In this document: piece by piece, positions 22,801-35,629 of the stretch | Layout: every line of letters starts with the position of its first letter | Position numbering within the stretch: position 1 is the first letter of the stretch | Assembly: GCF_964355755.1 (NCBI RefSeq) | Contig: NC_092671.1 | Coordinates: forward strand, 35,605,304-35,669,303 | Source: Antedon mediterranea | Lineage: Eukaryota > Echinodermata > Crinoidea > Comatulida > Antedonidae | Length of the DNA: 64,000 nt | Reading direction: 5' to 3' | The notes under the pieces: model-generated | Database searches by the model: none | The model's input: the letters and a program-made list of their open reading frames with translations, nothing else | What the model was told of the DNA's origin: nothing | Position numbers and translations under genes: made by a program

Positions 22801-23712
22801 ACAGACCAAACAAGTTACTAAAAATATCACAAATCAGCCATCATAGTACATCCAGTAACACAAACCAAAAGGGGTTCACAATTTGCTTATCATAACTCAG
22901 TTACTGATCATTCACCAATCATTGAAAACTCCGTGGAAAGTAATGAAGTTTTTTGTGCGTTGTGTCCTGACTTTGGGGAGGGTGAACGATCTAACTATGT
23001 TGCGGTTCTCATATAGGCTCTGTCTTCGAATATTATTGTTTATATGTTGACTAATGAATACATTATTAATGTTATTATTAGAAAATTAAAATAACTTATA
23101 ATTCTATTTTTGTTAATTGTGTTTATTTGAGAAGATAATGAGTGGAGCCTAGTTACCAAATCGACGTATTTGGAATTCGATATGATTTTTCTAGCCAGTA
23201 ATCTGGAAAAGAGCATTTGCGTCTGAAGAAATCAAATAAAAAGCAATTACTAACCTAGTAATCTTGTTCTTAATCCAGAAAGGTCAGTTCTTGTTAACAT
23301 CACTAAGAGGAGACCGAAATACAAACAAATCTCTAATCCGATTTCAGAAGATATAATCATATCAGTGAACACACACATATATTGACACACTAACCTGCTT
23401 TATTGTTACATAGAAATTATTTAAAATATATATTTGTTTTTCGTTTCGTTTTTAGTTTACATGCAATATCCGGACATTTAATGACGTCACAATCAAAACT
23501 ATAAATATCTTTCCTGACGAAGTCTCCCTGACAGGTAGATGGATATTTTGAATACAAACACAAGTAAGGGATTTATAATTAGTTATCATTACATAAATGT
23601 TAAAAAAAGTCGTGCGTAACAACTCATTTTGATGGGCTTGATATAAAGGTATCGTATCGTGTGTGTTAACTTTTAAATAATTTGTTTTAAAGAAAATCAC
23701 TGATATTGTCAA
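22801..23712. other. Non-coding, no gene recognised
   Basis: No gene seen. The minus-strand frame at 23452-23757 runs into the family D element and has no recognisable motif. Confidence 0.5.
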
Positions 23713-24160
23713 TAAACTGTGATTTCTTAAAAATATTTTGTACCCACTTTTCCACACATTTAGCCTTAAACATGTTTAGACATGAACATGTTTTTAAATA
23801 CATTTTAAACATGTAGTCTGTATCCAACTCAACACATCAGTGACGTGTTGATTGTTGACATGTGGAGCAATATAAAGAAACGTTTAGGTTTTAAACGTGT
23901 TTAATTTGTCATGTGCGGAGCTCATGTGTGGAGCTTTTTTCCACCATAGTAAAAGCGTATGCACGCAACGCTAAACACGTACCAAAACATGTTGACTGAA
24001 CATAACAGTAACATGTTGACTGCTAAGGAAAACAACATGTAGCCATGAACACGTTTAGGGTTGAAACACGCTAAACATGTAACTACGTGTTTAAAAGCTT
24101 AATGTGTGGAAAAAGTGGGTACAAAATGTTTGTTTAAGATCTAATACTATATTTACAATG
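23713..24160. mobile_element. Family D element, D4
   Basis: Contains TTTTGTACCCACTTTTCCAC near the left, the shared interior (AACACATCAGTGACGTGTTG, TTTAGGTTTTAAACGTGTTT, ACGCAACGCTAAACACGTAC) and a right end AAAAAGTGGGTACAAAATGT...ATTTACAATG. The left terminus is decayed, so the start is approximate. Confidence 0.75.
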
Positions 24161-24726
24161 AGTGTACGGGACTGTTGAAAAAAAACTACCGTAAATAACT
24201 ATACTTAACACAGTAGGTCTAAATCATGATCTTTCTAATTGATGTAAAGTATTCATAATGTAATTATCACGTAACAATTTAAAACATTAATTAAAATCAC
24301 TAACTGTGACAAATGTCTTGCCTCCAGATGATCATGAACTTGTCAAAATGCGTTGAAAATTGCTATTAATGTCAATAATTATTAATGCTAAAAAGAATGC
24401 ATTTCGTCTCGAGGGAGACATTTTAAACTTTGTGTATAATTGTTGGCGAAATTAACTCGTTAGGGTGAATATCACAAGTCCTCGTAATGCGTAAAAGAAA
24501 TCATTATTGAGCAATTTTTCTCCTTTTAATTTCATTTCAATTAACCATTTACGGTTTCAGTGTAAATCACTGTTTGTGCGTTTGAATAGCATTCATTTGC
24601 AATTTCAATCTTACGGCAATTACGTGAATTTAGCATAATCTAATCGGTTCAAGATATTTTATTTACAGTTTGGGAATCACATGTATTCGACTTGACCCTT
24701 GACTTGACCCTTGACTTGACCCTTCC
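24161..24726. other. Non-coding; minor 12-bp triplet at 24690
   Basis: Apart from a 12-bp unit (ACTTGACCCTTG) repeated three times at 24690-24725, no structure is recognised. Confidence 0.6.
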
Positions 24727-25010
24727 TTTAAAGATGTATTGTCGCCCTAAACAGAAAAGATGAAGGTTAATTAAAGCAGAGTAGTTTTAATAAAGTTGAT
24801 CACTTCTGTATAAAAAAAACGATAAAATAATGTTTTTATTTATAAAATGACAAAATAAATCAAAAAAACAAAAATCCATTGGCTGGCAGCCAATTTGACT
24901 ACTTTTTTGCTTTAAATTTTTTCAGGTACATAATTTGTTTTCGATCTAATTTTGGGTCAAAGTGGATAACCATTATGTGACATTAAAATGGTATATAAAA
25001 AAAATAATTA
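24727..25010. mobile_element. MITE, family L (TTTAAAGATGTATTGTC ends), degraded
   Basis: Starts TTTAAAGATGTATTGTCGCC and shares the interior ATTATGTGACATTAAAATGG with the intact copy at 46387-46714. The right end is not recognisable, so the end is approximate. Confidence 0.55.
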
Positions 25011-25727
25011 AATAATTAGTTTTTCAGTGTGCATACATCTATAATGTGAATTGTAACATAATATATTTAGAATTCAGTTTTTTAATCCAGTGCAAACAGT
25101 TTGCTATTTATACTAAATCCACATTAATTACGCGGAGCTTAAACACACTTGGATACCGTATACCTGTTCAGTTATAAGTTCGGTTTAAAGTTCACCAGCT
25201 TGCCGGATCAATCAACGCCCTATCAAATTATATTGTGTCAATTATTATGTTTCAATGTGTTTTAACATTTTACGCGGACTTATCTCTCTTAGCACATTTG
25301 TTATAAATCTACTTGGACTGACTGAGAGAGAATAAATATAATTAAGTCTCATTCAATCATCGATACACTTATAGGCAATTCATTAATCTTTATTCTTTCG
25401 TCAGTTTGCAATTTAGAAGATGATTATCAATGGATTGTCAATTTTTAACCGACAGTAATAACTCTCGGCCGTCCAGATTCTGATAAAGAAAAATCGGTGT
25501 ATTAAATCTTGTTGATACCAATTTCAATTCCTAGATAAAGTGCAATAAAGCAAATAAGTTAAAAAAACATTGTGATTGTGAATCGTTCTAAATTAAATCA
25601 ATTCACACATGCTCCACAACTTCCTTTTACAAGAATCAGTACTATAGTTTCTTCTTCCACCAAGCTGAGGCTAACATGTTCTGATTTCTGTTCAACAGGA
25701 CTGACTTAAAGAGCATTTACTTGATAG
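25011..25727. other. Non-coding, no gene recognised
   Basis: A+T-rich sequence with nothing supported. Confidence 0.55.
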
Positions 25728-25814
25728 AACTCGATAGCTAGGCCTACTAATTGAGACTCGATAGCTAGGCCTACTAATTGAGACTCGATAGCTAGGCCTA
25801 CTAATTGAGACTCT
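25728..25814. repeat. 27-bp tandem repeat, three copies
   Basis: Unit ACTCGATAGCTAGGCCTACT then AATTGAG, three perfect copies. Each includes the TAGGCCTA octamer (25739, 25766, 25793). The duplications copied an octamer that was already there. Confidence 0.95.
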
Positions 25815-26960
25815 ACGCTAAGTTTTCCTAGAATTATGCTCTGATTATATTATTTAGTCTATGTTGCACTCAAAATAAAAAAAACCACTTTTAAATATTG
25901 ACTATTAGTATTTTCAAGTACTACTTACTGAAGCACGAGCAGTCTGACCCTGGTTCTCCATTTTATTATTATTAAATTGTGGAGTGTTTTCAAGAACTTT
26001 AATTAAATTACCTGAATCTGTAAATAAATTAAACTTACAAGAACACAATCTTTATGATTAGCTAAAATAACTATTCCATATTCCACAATTTTTTCATTTT
26101 TTTGTATAATTATAATGTTTTAGCACCGAGATCAGGAGGCCTGGAAGTGAACACGACTATATAGAAACTATAAGAAATGTCTGTGTATAAACTCAGCTAA
26201 TTTTTTATTTAAGATACTGTAATGTTTTTTTGGTCAGAATTTTTCAAACCGTTCACACCGCATTATATTTTATTTTCTCCAGTATTGTAACTAAGTTCAA
26301 TGTTGGTGGCGCTATTGCCAAACTCTTCCGTTCTTATACAGTTATTGTTTCTGGTAAATTATATTTTACGAATGAATGTATTTTTTGTTTTATATTATGT
26401 GCACTTTGATAATAATAATAATAATAATAATATAGGTAGGCCCATAGTTTGTTTTTACTGCGTGACGTACGTGGATTTAATATAATTATTATAATAGAAT
26501 AATCCAATATCTACCGGGGCAGAACTCCACTAACGAATATTCTCAGCACAGACAGAGCGTTTAATCCCAAAAGTGATATATCAACTTATATGACAAAACG
26601 TTGTTTTGCTAGTATTGGGAATCTAAATCGATAGCCTTAACATTAATGTAAGTGGAGTAAATCATTATTCTGTCGTAGCTAAATCATCAGTAACATTTCT
26701 ATGGCAACTAATCTACGCTGGCTTACACCTAGAATCAAATTATTAATCATTTAATGTTAGGTGTTAATGCTATGTTTTCCATAATTCTATTCTCATCATG
26801 AGATTGTATAGGATGATGGTGTATAATTATAGCAATATGGTACCAATCGTCCAACATAAGGAAGAGTGTGGTTACCCTGGTTAAAACACGTTTTCTTTTT
26901 AATTTCAGGGCTCAATAAGTACTTTTTTGTTTTATAACCACATCATAATTTTTACTTTTT
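25815..26960. other. Non-coding, no gene recognised
   Basis: A short (AAT)n microsatellite at 26409-26430 and a family P-like GGAAGAGT...ACCCTGG segment at 26858-26884. The frame at 26300-26485 only extends through the AAT repeat. Confidence 0.55.
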
Positions 26961-27895
26961 AGTTGGTCATAATATACGTCTAATTCCTTGCTTTTTAGTT
27001 GGTCATACGTCTAATTGCTTGCTTTTTTAGTTGGTCATACGTCTAATTCCTTGCTTTTTTAGTTGGTCATACGTCTAATTCCTTGCTTTTTAGTTGGTCA
27101 TACATCTAATTGCTTGCTTTTTTAGTTGGTCATACATCTAATTGCTTGCTTTTTTAGTTGGTCATACATCTAATTGCTTGCTTTTTTAGTTGGTCATACG
27201 TCTAATTGCTTGCTTTTTTAGTTGGTCATACATCTAATTGCTTGCTTTTTTAGTTGGTCATACATCTAATTGCTTGCTTTTTTAGTTGGTCATACGTCTA
27301 ATTGCTTGCTTTTTTAGTTGGTCATACGTCTAATTCCTTGCTTTTTTAGTTGGTCATACGTCTAATTCCTTGCTTTTTAGTTGGTCATACATCTAATTGC
27401 TTGCTTTTTTAGTTGGTCATACATCTAATTGCTTGCTTTTTTAGTTGGTCATACATCTAATTGCTTGCTTTTTTAGTTGGTCATACATCTAATTGCTTGC
27501 TTTTTTAGTTGGTCATACATATAATTGCTTGCTTTTTTAGTTGGTCATACATCTAATTGCTTGCTTTTTTAGTTGGTCATACGTCTAATTGCTTGCTTTT
27601 TTAGTTGGTCATACATCTAATTGCTTGCTTTTTTAGTTGGTCATACATCTAATTGCTTGCTTTCTTAGTTGGTCATACATCTAATTGCTTGCTTTTTTAG
27701 TTGGTCATACGTCTAATTGCTTGCTTTTTTAGTTGGTCATACGTCTAATTGCTTGCTTTTTTAGTTGGTCATACATCTAATTGCTTGCTTTTTTAGTTGG
27801 TCATACGTCTAATTGCTTGCTTTTTTAGTTGGTCATACGTCTAATTGCTTGCTTTTTTAGTTGGTCATACATCTAATTGCTTGCTTTTTAGTTTG
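26961..27895. repeat. 32-bp minisatellite, about 29 copies
   Basis: Unit TTTTTTAGTTGGTCATAC(A/G)TCTAATT(G/C)CTTGC. Variation is almost binary: A or G after CATAC, G or C in ATT(G/C)CTT, and five or six T. Units 2-5 and 11-14 share the same variant order, consistent with a nine-unit internal duplication. No unique spacers, so not CRISPR-like. Confidence 0.96.
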
Positions 27896-28614
27896 CCATA
27901 AGTCTACTTAATTCCCTGCATAATTTTCTTTTTCGAAATCTTGACATCCTGACAAAATGTCCCACAAACATTAGTTGTGTAATATAATAGGTACAGTACG
28001 CTGTAATATTCTTAAGGTTAGAAACTGCTATTAGTGTCAGTACAATTTAGATTTTACAGAAATGGTTTAAACTATAATAATCAAAAGCCTAATTGTTTGA
28101 GCACCTATTGTTATTAGTACTATATTAGTATGATTCAGTTAATTACATTTACTCAACCGATATGGAAATGTCTCATTTCTCTAATATCGATTCGAATTCT
28201 CCTCTTGAATAAACGCCAGCATCAACGACGCAAGGGGTATGGTAGTTAGTCTTGCATTATTACCCCTATATACAGTTGATACCTGGTACACTTCTTATAT
28301 CGTAATACTCTACGGAAATTAGGCTATATTATTATTATTCATGACCTAGCTGTTATAACTTTCTAGAACCGAAGGCCATACGGGTTCCACATTCTGTATG
28401 TTAAATCGTACGTGTTTAGAATATTTATTTTTATCATGAGCAATTCTTTCTACGGTTTTCAAAATTCTTGTTCCTCCCCTGAGCGTGGAATACTTATGCC
28501 AAATGTGTCGGATTGCTTTATTGTGAGTGGGCTATGATAATCTCTGAATGTCTTATGGCTGTTGATGGTATGGTGCAGTACAGACGTCCGTCATATTTGG
28601 GATGTCGAAGTTTT
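27896..28614. other. Non-coding, no gene recognised
   Basis: No gene or repeat recognised beyond the degenerate last minisatellite unit. Confidence 0.55.
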
Positions 28615-28711
28615 AAGCTCTGTCTAGGCCTACACTATCAAAGTAGTTTGCCAAAAAAAGTGTGATCACATTTTTTTTGTCACATAAAGTTTGATAGTGT
28701 AGACAAAGCTT
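28615..28711. mobile_element. MITE, family A, short copy A6 with internal AGGCCT
   Basis: 97 bp, mostly terminal repeats. The left end reads AAGCTCTGTCTAGGCCTACA where every other copy has GTCTACACTATC without the extra six bases. The right end is GATAGTGTAGACAAAGCTT. The 6-bp insertion creates TAGGCCTA at 28625. Confidence 0.88.
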
Positions 28712-30439
28712 AAGTTTAGACGATCCTTCCAATTATGAGACGCTTAGTTTGATAAGCTTCTTATCAAGTTTTTAGAAGATATACTTGAATAACATTGACA
28801 AGACAAAACAAAAGAGAAAATCAGGATAAACCTTTAAAGAAGATCAAATAACATTTATTCAATAAGCTTGTTTTCATTATCATCATCTTCGTCTAAAATT
28901 AGCATAGACGTATCTAAATTCTGCATACGCAAATCGAAACCTTAAAAATACTTTTTACATCAGCAATAATTAAAGTGTTTTGGTAGTCAACGTCAGTGAA
29001 TCAGAAATAGCTCGTAATTTTCACGCGTATCTTAATCACGTGATCACTAATTGTCGCATGGAGTTTAAATATAAGCGTATAATGCACATTACCAGTCTTA
29101 ATAATATAAAACTCCCAGTACATTAAACAATTGTGCAGTCTGAGGTAAGCCTAATAGTGTCTTTCGACTCGCAATTAGTTTTTTCCAGGCAGAAAATATT
29201 TTATATACGTAACAACAGCAATACATGGAATTGGATGGATTAAAGGACCATGCGCATTATATAAATGGAACTTAACGGAGAACTTACTGTCCGTTTAATG
29301 AGGTGAACTGTCTTTGAATTCACGTTTGATAAACATTGAATCCACTGACATACAAAAAGAAATAATAGATTTATGTTGATGAAGCAAATTTATCAGCAGC
29401 CTATGTAAAGAAGGCTAAATTGTTTTCAAAATATTATTATGTTTAGAAGATTTAGTGGAGGTTATTTGACAATCACCTTTCTTGCCTAATGGTTGTTTTC
29501 TTACTAGGCTAGGAGGCACCAGATCCCTGAAAAGATCAAGACTTAACCGATTCTAACTGGGGTACTTACACACTGTTCCTCAGTTAGCGGTGATGGTGTA
29601 TCCCCATACTCCGGGGTTGGGTGGGTGCTAGCTTAATGTTTTTTTGTCTTTTTGTTCTCTTACTTTTTTTTCCACTCGTTCTCTTTATTGTCGAGCGCAT
29701 AGAGACATCGTTTATTTGCGCTAAATAAATCTATCTATTATTATAACAATAATTAACAATTTAGAAACCTGAACATATAATTATTATTTTTAAATTAGTA
29801 AATACAGCCATTGATAACTAGGTTTCTTAATTTAGCATAGTGCACAGGTATCTCATAACGATTTCTTCTTACCAGTTTTTTTTGCATGGCTGGCGTTTCA
29901 TAGATATTCTAGTCAGCCGCTTCTGTGCTAAGGTTTGAACTTCACTAATTTATCCCACGTCTTATTATAGCATCTCACATTACACCACCCACCCCCATTT
30001 TTCATTTCTTTACATTCCATCCTGTCACTTGATCAAGATAAAGTTGTTTTCACTTTTCTTGTATTTTTCCGCGGGACGTGTTTGCAGGACTTTCTAAAAT
30101 TAAAAGCATCACCATTTTCGTTTTGATGTTGTTGAGTTACTGTAGGCCTAGCTAGCAAACATGGAATTACATTATAACGATGTCTATTTATAAACAAAAC
30201 CCAGAGAGATTAGACACAATCATTGCGATGTACCACACTGATGATCTTCTAACTAGCCGCCAAAACGAGGTGACGATGATTGGCCAGAAGTTCGATGAAC
30301 CAGGTCAACCGTGACGATTCTTGATTGGTGGAACGCTGCTTCACTCTTGCCTGACGATATACAGCGGTTATAATAATAATAAGCTCTGTGGCTACATATG
30401 AAATTATGGGAACTATTAGCATTATGAATTTAATATATC
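28712..30439. other. Non-coding; LINE-tail-like segment near 29640
   Basis: GAGCGCATAGAGACATCGTT then TTGCGCTAAATAAATC at about 29692-29735 resembles the 3' terminus of non-LTR elements, and the G+C-richer stretch before it (29505-29640) may be its body. No protein match could be made by eye. Confidence 0.45.
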
Positions 30440-30660
30440 TTTGGGATTATTGTGGTATTTCGTTTTATTCACGTCTTTATGTCTGTCTGTTCTAAATCGT
30501 TCAAATATTTGTACGCTCTTCTTTTATCTGATATCTCAATATAATTTCCAATTTCTTTGAACTTAATTAGCGATTTTACTGTTTTTATTTATGTATTTAC
30601 TATATTTATGAAAATGGCCCAGCAGAGAAGTGGGAACATTTTAATAATAAATAAATAAAG
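30440..30660 (+). mobile_element. LINE 3'-end fragment
   Basis: Ends GGCCCAGCAGAGAAGTGGGA then ACATTTTAATAATAAATAAA, a layout typical of CR1/L2-like LINE 3' ends with short tandem tails. No ORF2 remnant is readable. The left limit is approximate. Confidence 0.45.
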
Positions 30661-31514
30661 TGTAAACAATTCTTTTTATTAAACCAATTACAAGAGATTA
30701 GATTGGTAAATACCTTCTTTTCTTGACGGTTTCGTTGTTCCTTTCACGTACAACTTCTTCAGAAGAATGACTACCTGTAACTTTGTGGTATTATAATATA
30801 ATAATTATAATATAATATTTAAAACAAAATATCACCATGGTATCATATTACACGTTGAAAGTGCAAGCAAACCACTTGTTTAAATTTTCTTTTGCGGAAT
30901 TTTTGTTGCCTTTTTACTAAAGTGTAACCGTGACATTTATGTTGTTATAGAGATATTCATATAATAATGCCATTAAATATTCCATTAAATATTGATTTGA
31001 TTTTTATCTATAACGTCTATACGCATTTAGATTATCAACATGCATATTTTTATTGGAATGCATTGTAGCGGTTCCCCATTTATTACCTAATATCCCCCAA
31101 CAATAATATCATACGTACCCTGATGATAATCATAAAGCATTAATAAGTTAATTCGGTGAAATCGGTGGGACAGCGTCCTTGCTATAAAAATACGTTTCAT
31201 TGCCTACGGTATCGGAAATTCTGAACATACCTGGGAAATTGGATATATAAGCACTGAGGCAATATTCCCCGTTCTGTCTCATTAATCTCAGGTAGATCAT
31301 CGCATTATGTTTACTTTTACATAATTGAGTAAAAAGCAGACAAGAAAGCATATTAGTCATTAGTTATATTATCAAGTCTTTGAAGATTGAGAGATATGTA
31401 TTTTTAGATCTGATATTGACTGCCAATTTTTATTGTGGTTTTATGGGCAAAGATTCAGTAATATAATTTTAAAATAATGTGTGTTTTTAGAATATATAGA
31501 TATAGTGTCAGCCG
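30661..31514. other. Non-coding, no gene recognised
   Basis: A minus-strand frame at 31148-31360 (70 residues) has no motif I recognise and no clear splice boundaries. Confidence 0.5.
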
Positions 31515-31621
31515 TAGTGACTCATTTTTAGTTCACTATGTCGGTTGGTCGGTCTGTCGGTCTGTCTGTCGGTCCGGTATCACTATGCGTTTTAACACGC
31601 GACTTATGGCTGTTGGCCTTG
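31515..31621 (+). mobile_element. Short family B element, B4
   Basis: Carries AGTTCACTATGTCGGTTGGT, the (GGTCTGTC)n tract, GGTATCACTATGCGTTTTAA and the end CACGCGACTTATGGC...GGCCTTG. The other end (AGTGACTCATTTTT) is decayed. It has the same internal deletion structure as B3. Confidence 0.7.
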
Positions 31622-32125
31622 CTATCGTGTTATTCTCGCTTTAGTTCCTAAGAAAATATTAGTACAGTACTTAGTTTTCTGATTTACTGCAAATAAAATT
31701 GATTCGACATTTACATATTATTTACTTTTACTCAATTTAAAATGATGTTATTCTTTATCTAGAATAACATTTATCTCGTCTTATGTAAATATTTTGTATG
31801 AAAATATTAAGCTTTTCTAGTTTTTGAAGAAGCAAGGGAATAATAATGTATCTTGGTACAAGGGTAATCTCCTTTGGATTTCTGAAGGAAACATTACGCA
31901 GTTTGTTTTGCTGCGTGATGCTCCAATCTGCGGCTCTTAAGTATTTCAACCTCTTGAGTCAATGTCTCTCGAAATATATGCTAGGATGCTTAAATGTAAT
32001 CTGTTAAATCATGTACCATCCTCAGAACATACTTAAATATTTGATTATAAGATAATTTCTTGTCAATTAAATGTAATTCAAAAAACAAATCTTGAAAGCT
32101 CTTTCGTAATTTTGAACCTTGCAAT
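31622..32125. other. Non-coding, no gene recognised
   Basis: Short minus-strand frame at 31755-31949 without recognisable features. Confidence 0.5.
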
Positions 32126-32308
32126 AAGGTTTATTGCAAATAGCTTGATTTCGCGAGGAACTTCATTACACAATGCATGATGGGAAGGGTTTGGCAGCAA
32201 ACGTAACGACGCGTAAGTACAAACAACAAATCACGTACGTGCGCGTCGTGACATTTGCTCCCAAACCCTTCCTATCATGCGTCGCGCACGCTATTTGCAA
32301 TAAACCTT
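32126..32308. mobile_element. MITE, family E (AAGGTTTATTGCAAATAGC ends), E1
   Basis: 183 bp with perfect 19-bp terminal inverted repeats. Second-tier arms GATGGGAAGGGTTTGG and CCAAACCCTTCCTATC surround an ACGACGCGTAAGTACAAACA core. A second copy lies at 41252-41396. A 68-residue frame (32173-32379) is explained by the palindrome. Confidence 0.9.
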
Positions 32309-32493
32309 ATAAAGCACTGTTGAGTTTATTTGAATATTTGAAAGTTTTCCTGTGTTTATATTATATATGCCTAAAGTAATCGAATAACATGCAGTAATAC
32401 TGAATGAGGTAAAGTATATCTAAACAATATTCGTAAAATGTTATATGTTAAATGTATTTCGTGTACGTTGTAACATCCGTAGTAGGCCTACTA

Positions 32494-32675
32494 AAGCGTG
32501 GTTCCCACTAGCGACGCAACGCAAGGACGTAACGCAACGCAAGTGAATTGACCAATCACAAGCGATGGCTTATTCGCTTGTGATTGCTAACTGTCTATAA
32601 CTTCGCTTATCATTGGTTAAAACGCTTGCGTTGCGTTTACGTCCTTGCGTTATACGTTCTAGTGGGAACCAAGCT
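32494..32675. mobile_element. MITE, family C, copy C3
   Basis: 182 bp, the best preserved member: AAGCGTGGTTCCCACTAGCG at the left and the complement of AAGCTTGGTTCCCACTAGAA at the right. It has ACGCAACGCAAGGACGTAAC arms and a central TGACCAATCACAAGCGATGG. Confidence 0.9.
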
Positions 32676-34056
32676 TAATGTGTTACCGAACACACCACCA
32701 TCCATTGCAATTGTAAATGTTTCTAATTTAGTTTACAAAATTGTAAGATTTGAATTGAATTGATGCGCGTTACCATTTGATATTCTAATTAAGATATCTT
32801 TTAAAATACTTTATATAAACATGTTCTATCGGGTTTATTTTCAATCATGGATGTACAACTTACATAATAAATAATAATTTAGATAGATTAGATAGATAAA
32901 CTAAATGAAACGAGAGTGCAATTTCAGATATTGTACTTTATTATGTATTTATATATTATAAGTCTCATTCAAATGCAATGAATTGATCCGCAACATGGTA
33001 CCCTGAGAATAAATAAAATTAAATTATACAGATCCTTACGTGTAACCATACATTTGACAAGAAAATAGTGTATTGCTCTTTATGCGTCTAAACTCGCAAG
33101 CAATTTAAGTAACGTCGTGTGTTCTATTAAAAATTTAATAGCATGCGTACGCCATAAAAATACGCAATTTAGTTGAAATAGTCCTACTTTATTTTATATG
33201 TTTTCATCGATTTGTCACTGCGATTAGCTATAATTAACAATATAAGGTCATGTTATATACCATGATAAACTACTCATTATCCTCTGCTCTCAACCTTTTT
33301 TTTACAAGGATGCAATATATAAGGAAGAAGATCATGCGCTGAAGCAGATGTAATTGGAAATATAAAGTAGGCTTTTACATATCTTAACAATCTTGTAGGA
33401 TGATTTTAATAACGTCTTCATAAATTGAAACATTTATGTTAACCTTGATACCTAGCCTATACTTATATTAAATAATTGCAGCCTTTTAAATGATTAAGGT
33501 ATGCATTACATTACGTTTTGTATGATATTATCGATATAAATGCGTTGTTATCGTAAGAAATCCTTGTTCTTTAAGTCGCGGGATAGTTCCGTTAGGCCTA
33601 TATTAGTTGTCTGATATTTTAGATTATCGCCGCCAAAAAATCGAGCAATTATCGAAATGTTGGTAAAAGAAGAATCCCTGGAAATGTTCAAAGCCTAGCA
33701 ACTAGAGCAGAAAGCATTATGTCTTTCAACACAGTACTTGGAATTTTTAACAATACCATGAAAGTCCCAGTGCTCTAATGGTTAAGACATCTGCATTTTA
33801 AGCAGTTCATATTTTTTATTTTATTGTATTTAGCTAGGCTACCCATGGTTGAGCACTTTCTCTAGTTGAGCTGGCTTTCTACTTAGTACAATATAAAGAT
33901 TCAAATAAATAATACCACGAATATTATAAGAAGTTTAATAACTTTTGATGATGAATAAGAAAGTAATAAACTGCTGATATCTGTCTTGGCTGATAGAAAA
34001 AATATATAATGTCTGTAGCTCCATGGTCTGAATTATGTGATCGTTCTTATATATAA
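32676..34056. other. Non-coding; possible tRNA-like relic near 33770
   Basis: GTGCTCTAATGGTTAAGACA followed by TCTGCATTTTAAGCAG (33768-33805) resembles the D-arm and anticodon-arm half of a tRNA-derived SINE head. No box B follows, so it is only a possible relic. The rest shows nothing. Confidence 0.4.
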
Positions 34057-34780
34057 AACAAGGCCATTTAGATGGCTGCAGTCGCGTGCTCATTAGTGTT
34101 TACCGACCGACCGACCAACCTACCAACTGACCGAAATTACTGAACATGTTTAAAAATGTTGAAATGTTTAAAAACATTTATATTTTTTTAATTTACACGT
34201 GCGTAGCCTGTCACTTTTGACGTGCTCATATAACGTAATTTCGAGTTGAAAAGTAAGTCAAGAAAACATAAATCGGGCAAAGAGAGTGCGCAATAACATT
34301 TAACGCGCAGTGCGCGCACAAAAATCTGCGCACTCATGGCAATTTTGTAAACGCTTAAATTGCCTGAAACGTACTCTTATTTCATCGAAAATAAATTTTG
34401 AAAATTTTAAGCGCGCGTACGCATGCGTTACATGCGCTACGCACGTAATTGTATTGCCATATGATGATTTATGCCCTGAAATTTATGAGTACCAAATTTT
34501 ATTTAATTGTGATTCATGGTTGTGAAGATATGATTACAAACGTGATTTCGTTAAATCGTGCGTAGACCGCATAATTTGTTATTGCGCACCGTGAAAACAT
34601 AACCACATCGATTCCTGGCCATAAGGAATATACTGTGAAAAATAGACTTAGCTAGATTAAACTTATATCAAGATAAGGTCAGAAAGCGATAAACGCATAG
34701 TGATACCGGACCGACAGACAGACCGACAGACCGACAGACCGACCGACATAGTGAACTATAGAGTCGCGTCCACGCGACTA
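34057..34780 (-). mobile_element. Family B DNA element, full-length copy B2
   Basis: 724 bp, the reverse complement of B1 with scattered substitutions. Begins AACAAGGCCATTTAGATGGC, continues GTCGCGTGCTCATTAGTGTT and (ACCG)n, and ends GTCGCGTCCACGCGACTA. Both copies keep the same interior palindromes, so they derive from one master. Together with B1 it forms an inverted pair about 12.3 kb apart. Confidence 0.85.
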
Positions 34781-35629
34781 AAAATACAAGTGTTTATTGT
34801 CATCACTTTCGTGATATTTTTATAAACAGCTGATGACATAAACATCATTCATCAAATGAAATGTAAATTGTCGTGCTCATATAGTTTAATCGATATATTT
34901 TGATTATCAAAGTCATAAAACAGTATAATTCCAAAGCTGATAGATATCAAGATTGTGCAACACAGATTTGCATACTACTGCAGTTGTTGCTCTTTCTCGG
35001 AACGAAAGATACCGATCGACAAAGGAGAACTAATAACTGTACGCATCATCATATACTGACTGCAGCTGTTAATAATGATAACGTACTGGATGAACTTTTT
35101 GACACATCCACGAACTCAAAATACCAATCTTAGGCCTAAAAAAAAATATATTATATAGACTGTAAAAATGTTGCATTTAAAATGATAATTCTCAATATGA
35201 ATGTGGCGAGGGCTAAATTCCAAGTTCAACAACGGTTTTTCGATAAGTTGTTATCTTATCATGTGCCATTGTGGAAACGTTGAAATCTGATTTTTCTAAA
35301 GAGAATAAATGGCGTTATTAGCAAAAAAGTAAATTTTTATTTTTTCTTTAGGAACATGTGGCCAAGGATCACCAATGGTAAATTAATCACTATCTTATCA
35401 GATAGTGGTATCAATCATCAAATTATACACCCACATAAAGCACCAATATGTATAATTAAAATAAATGAATCTACTGGTACTTACGGTACTTATTTCTATA
35501 ACCAACTCGTCTTGGTGACGATTTCAAGTCTAGTGTACTTTCTATGTAAAATGAATATTAATTGTATGTTATTAATCGTTATATCACAGTGCACACACTG
35601 TTCATTATGGTAGTGATGCATATGATGTA
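34781..35629. other. Non-coding, no gene recognised
   Basis: Frames at 34900-35133 and 35356-35613 (+) have no motif or codon bias to support them. Confidence 0.5.

Noticed and set aside
26961-27895. CRISPR-like array of 32-bp repeats
   Set aside because: Repeats are directly adjacent with no unique spacers, and the window is an animal genome. It is a minisatellite.
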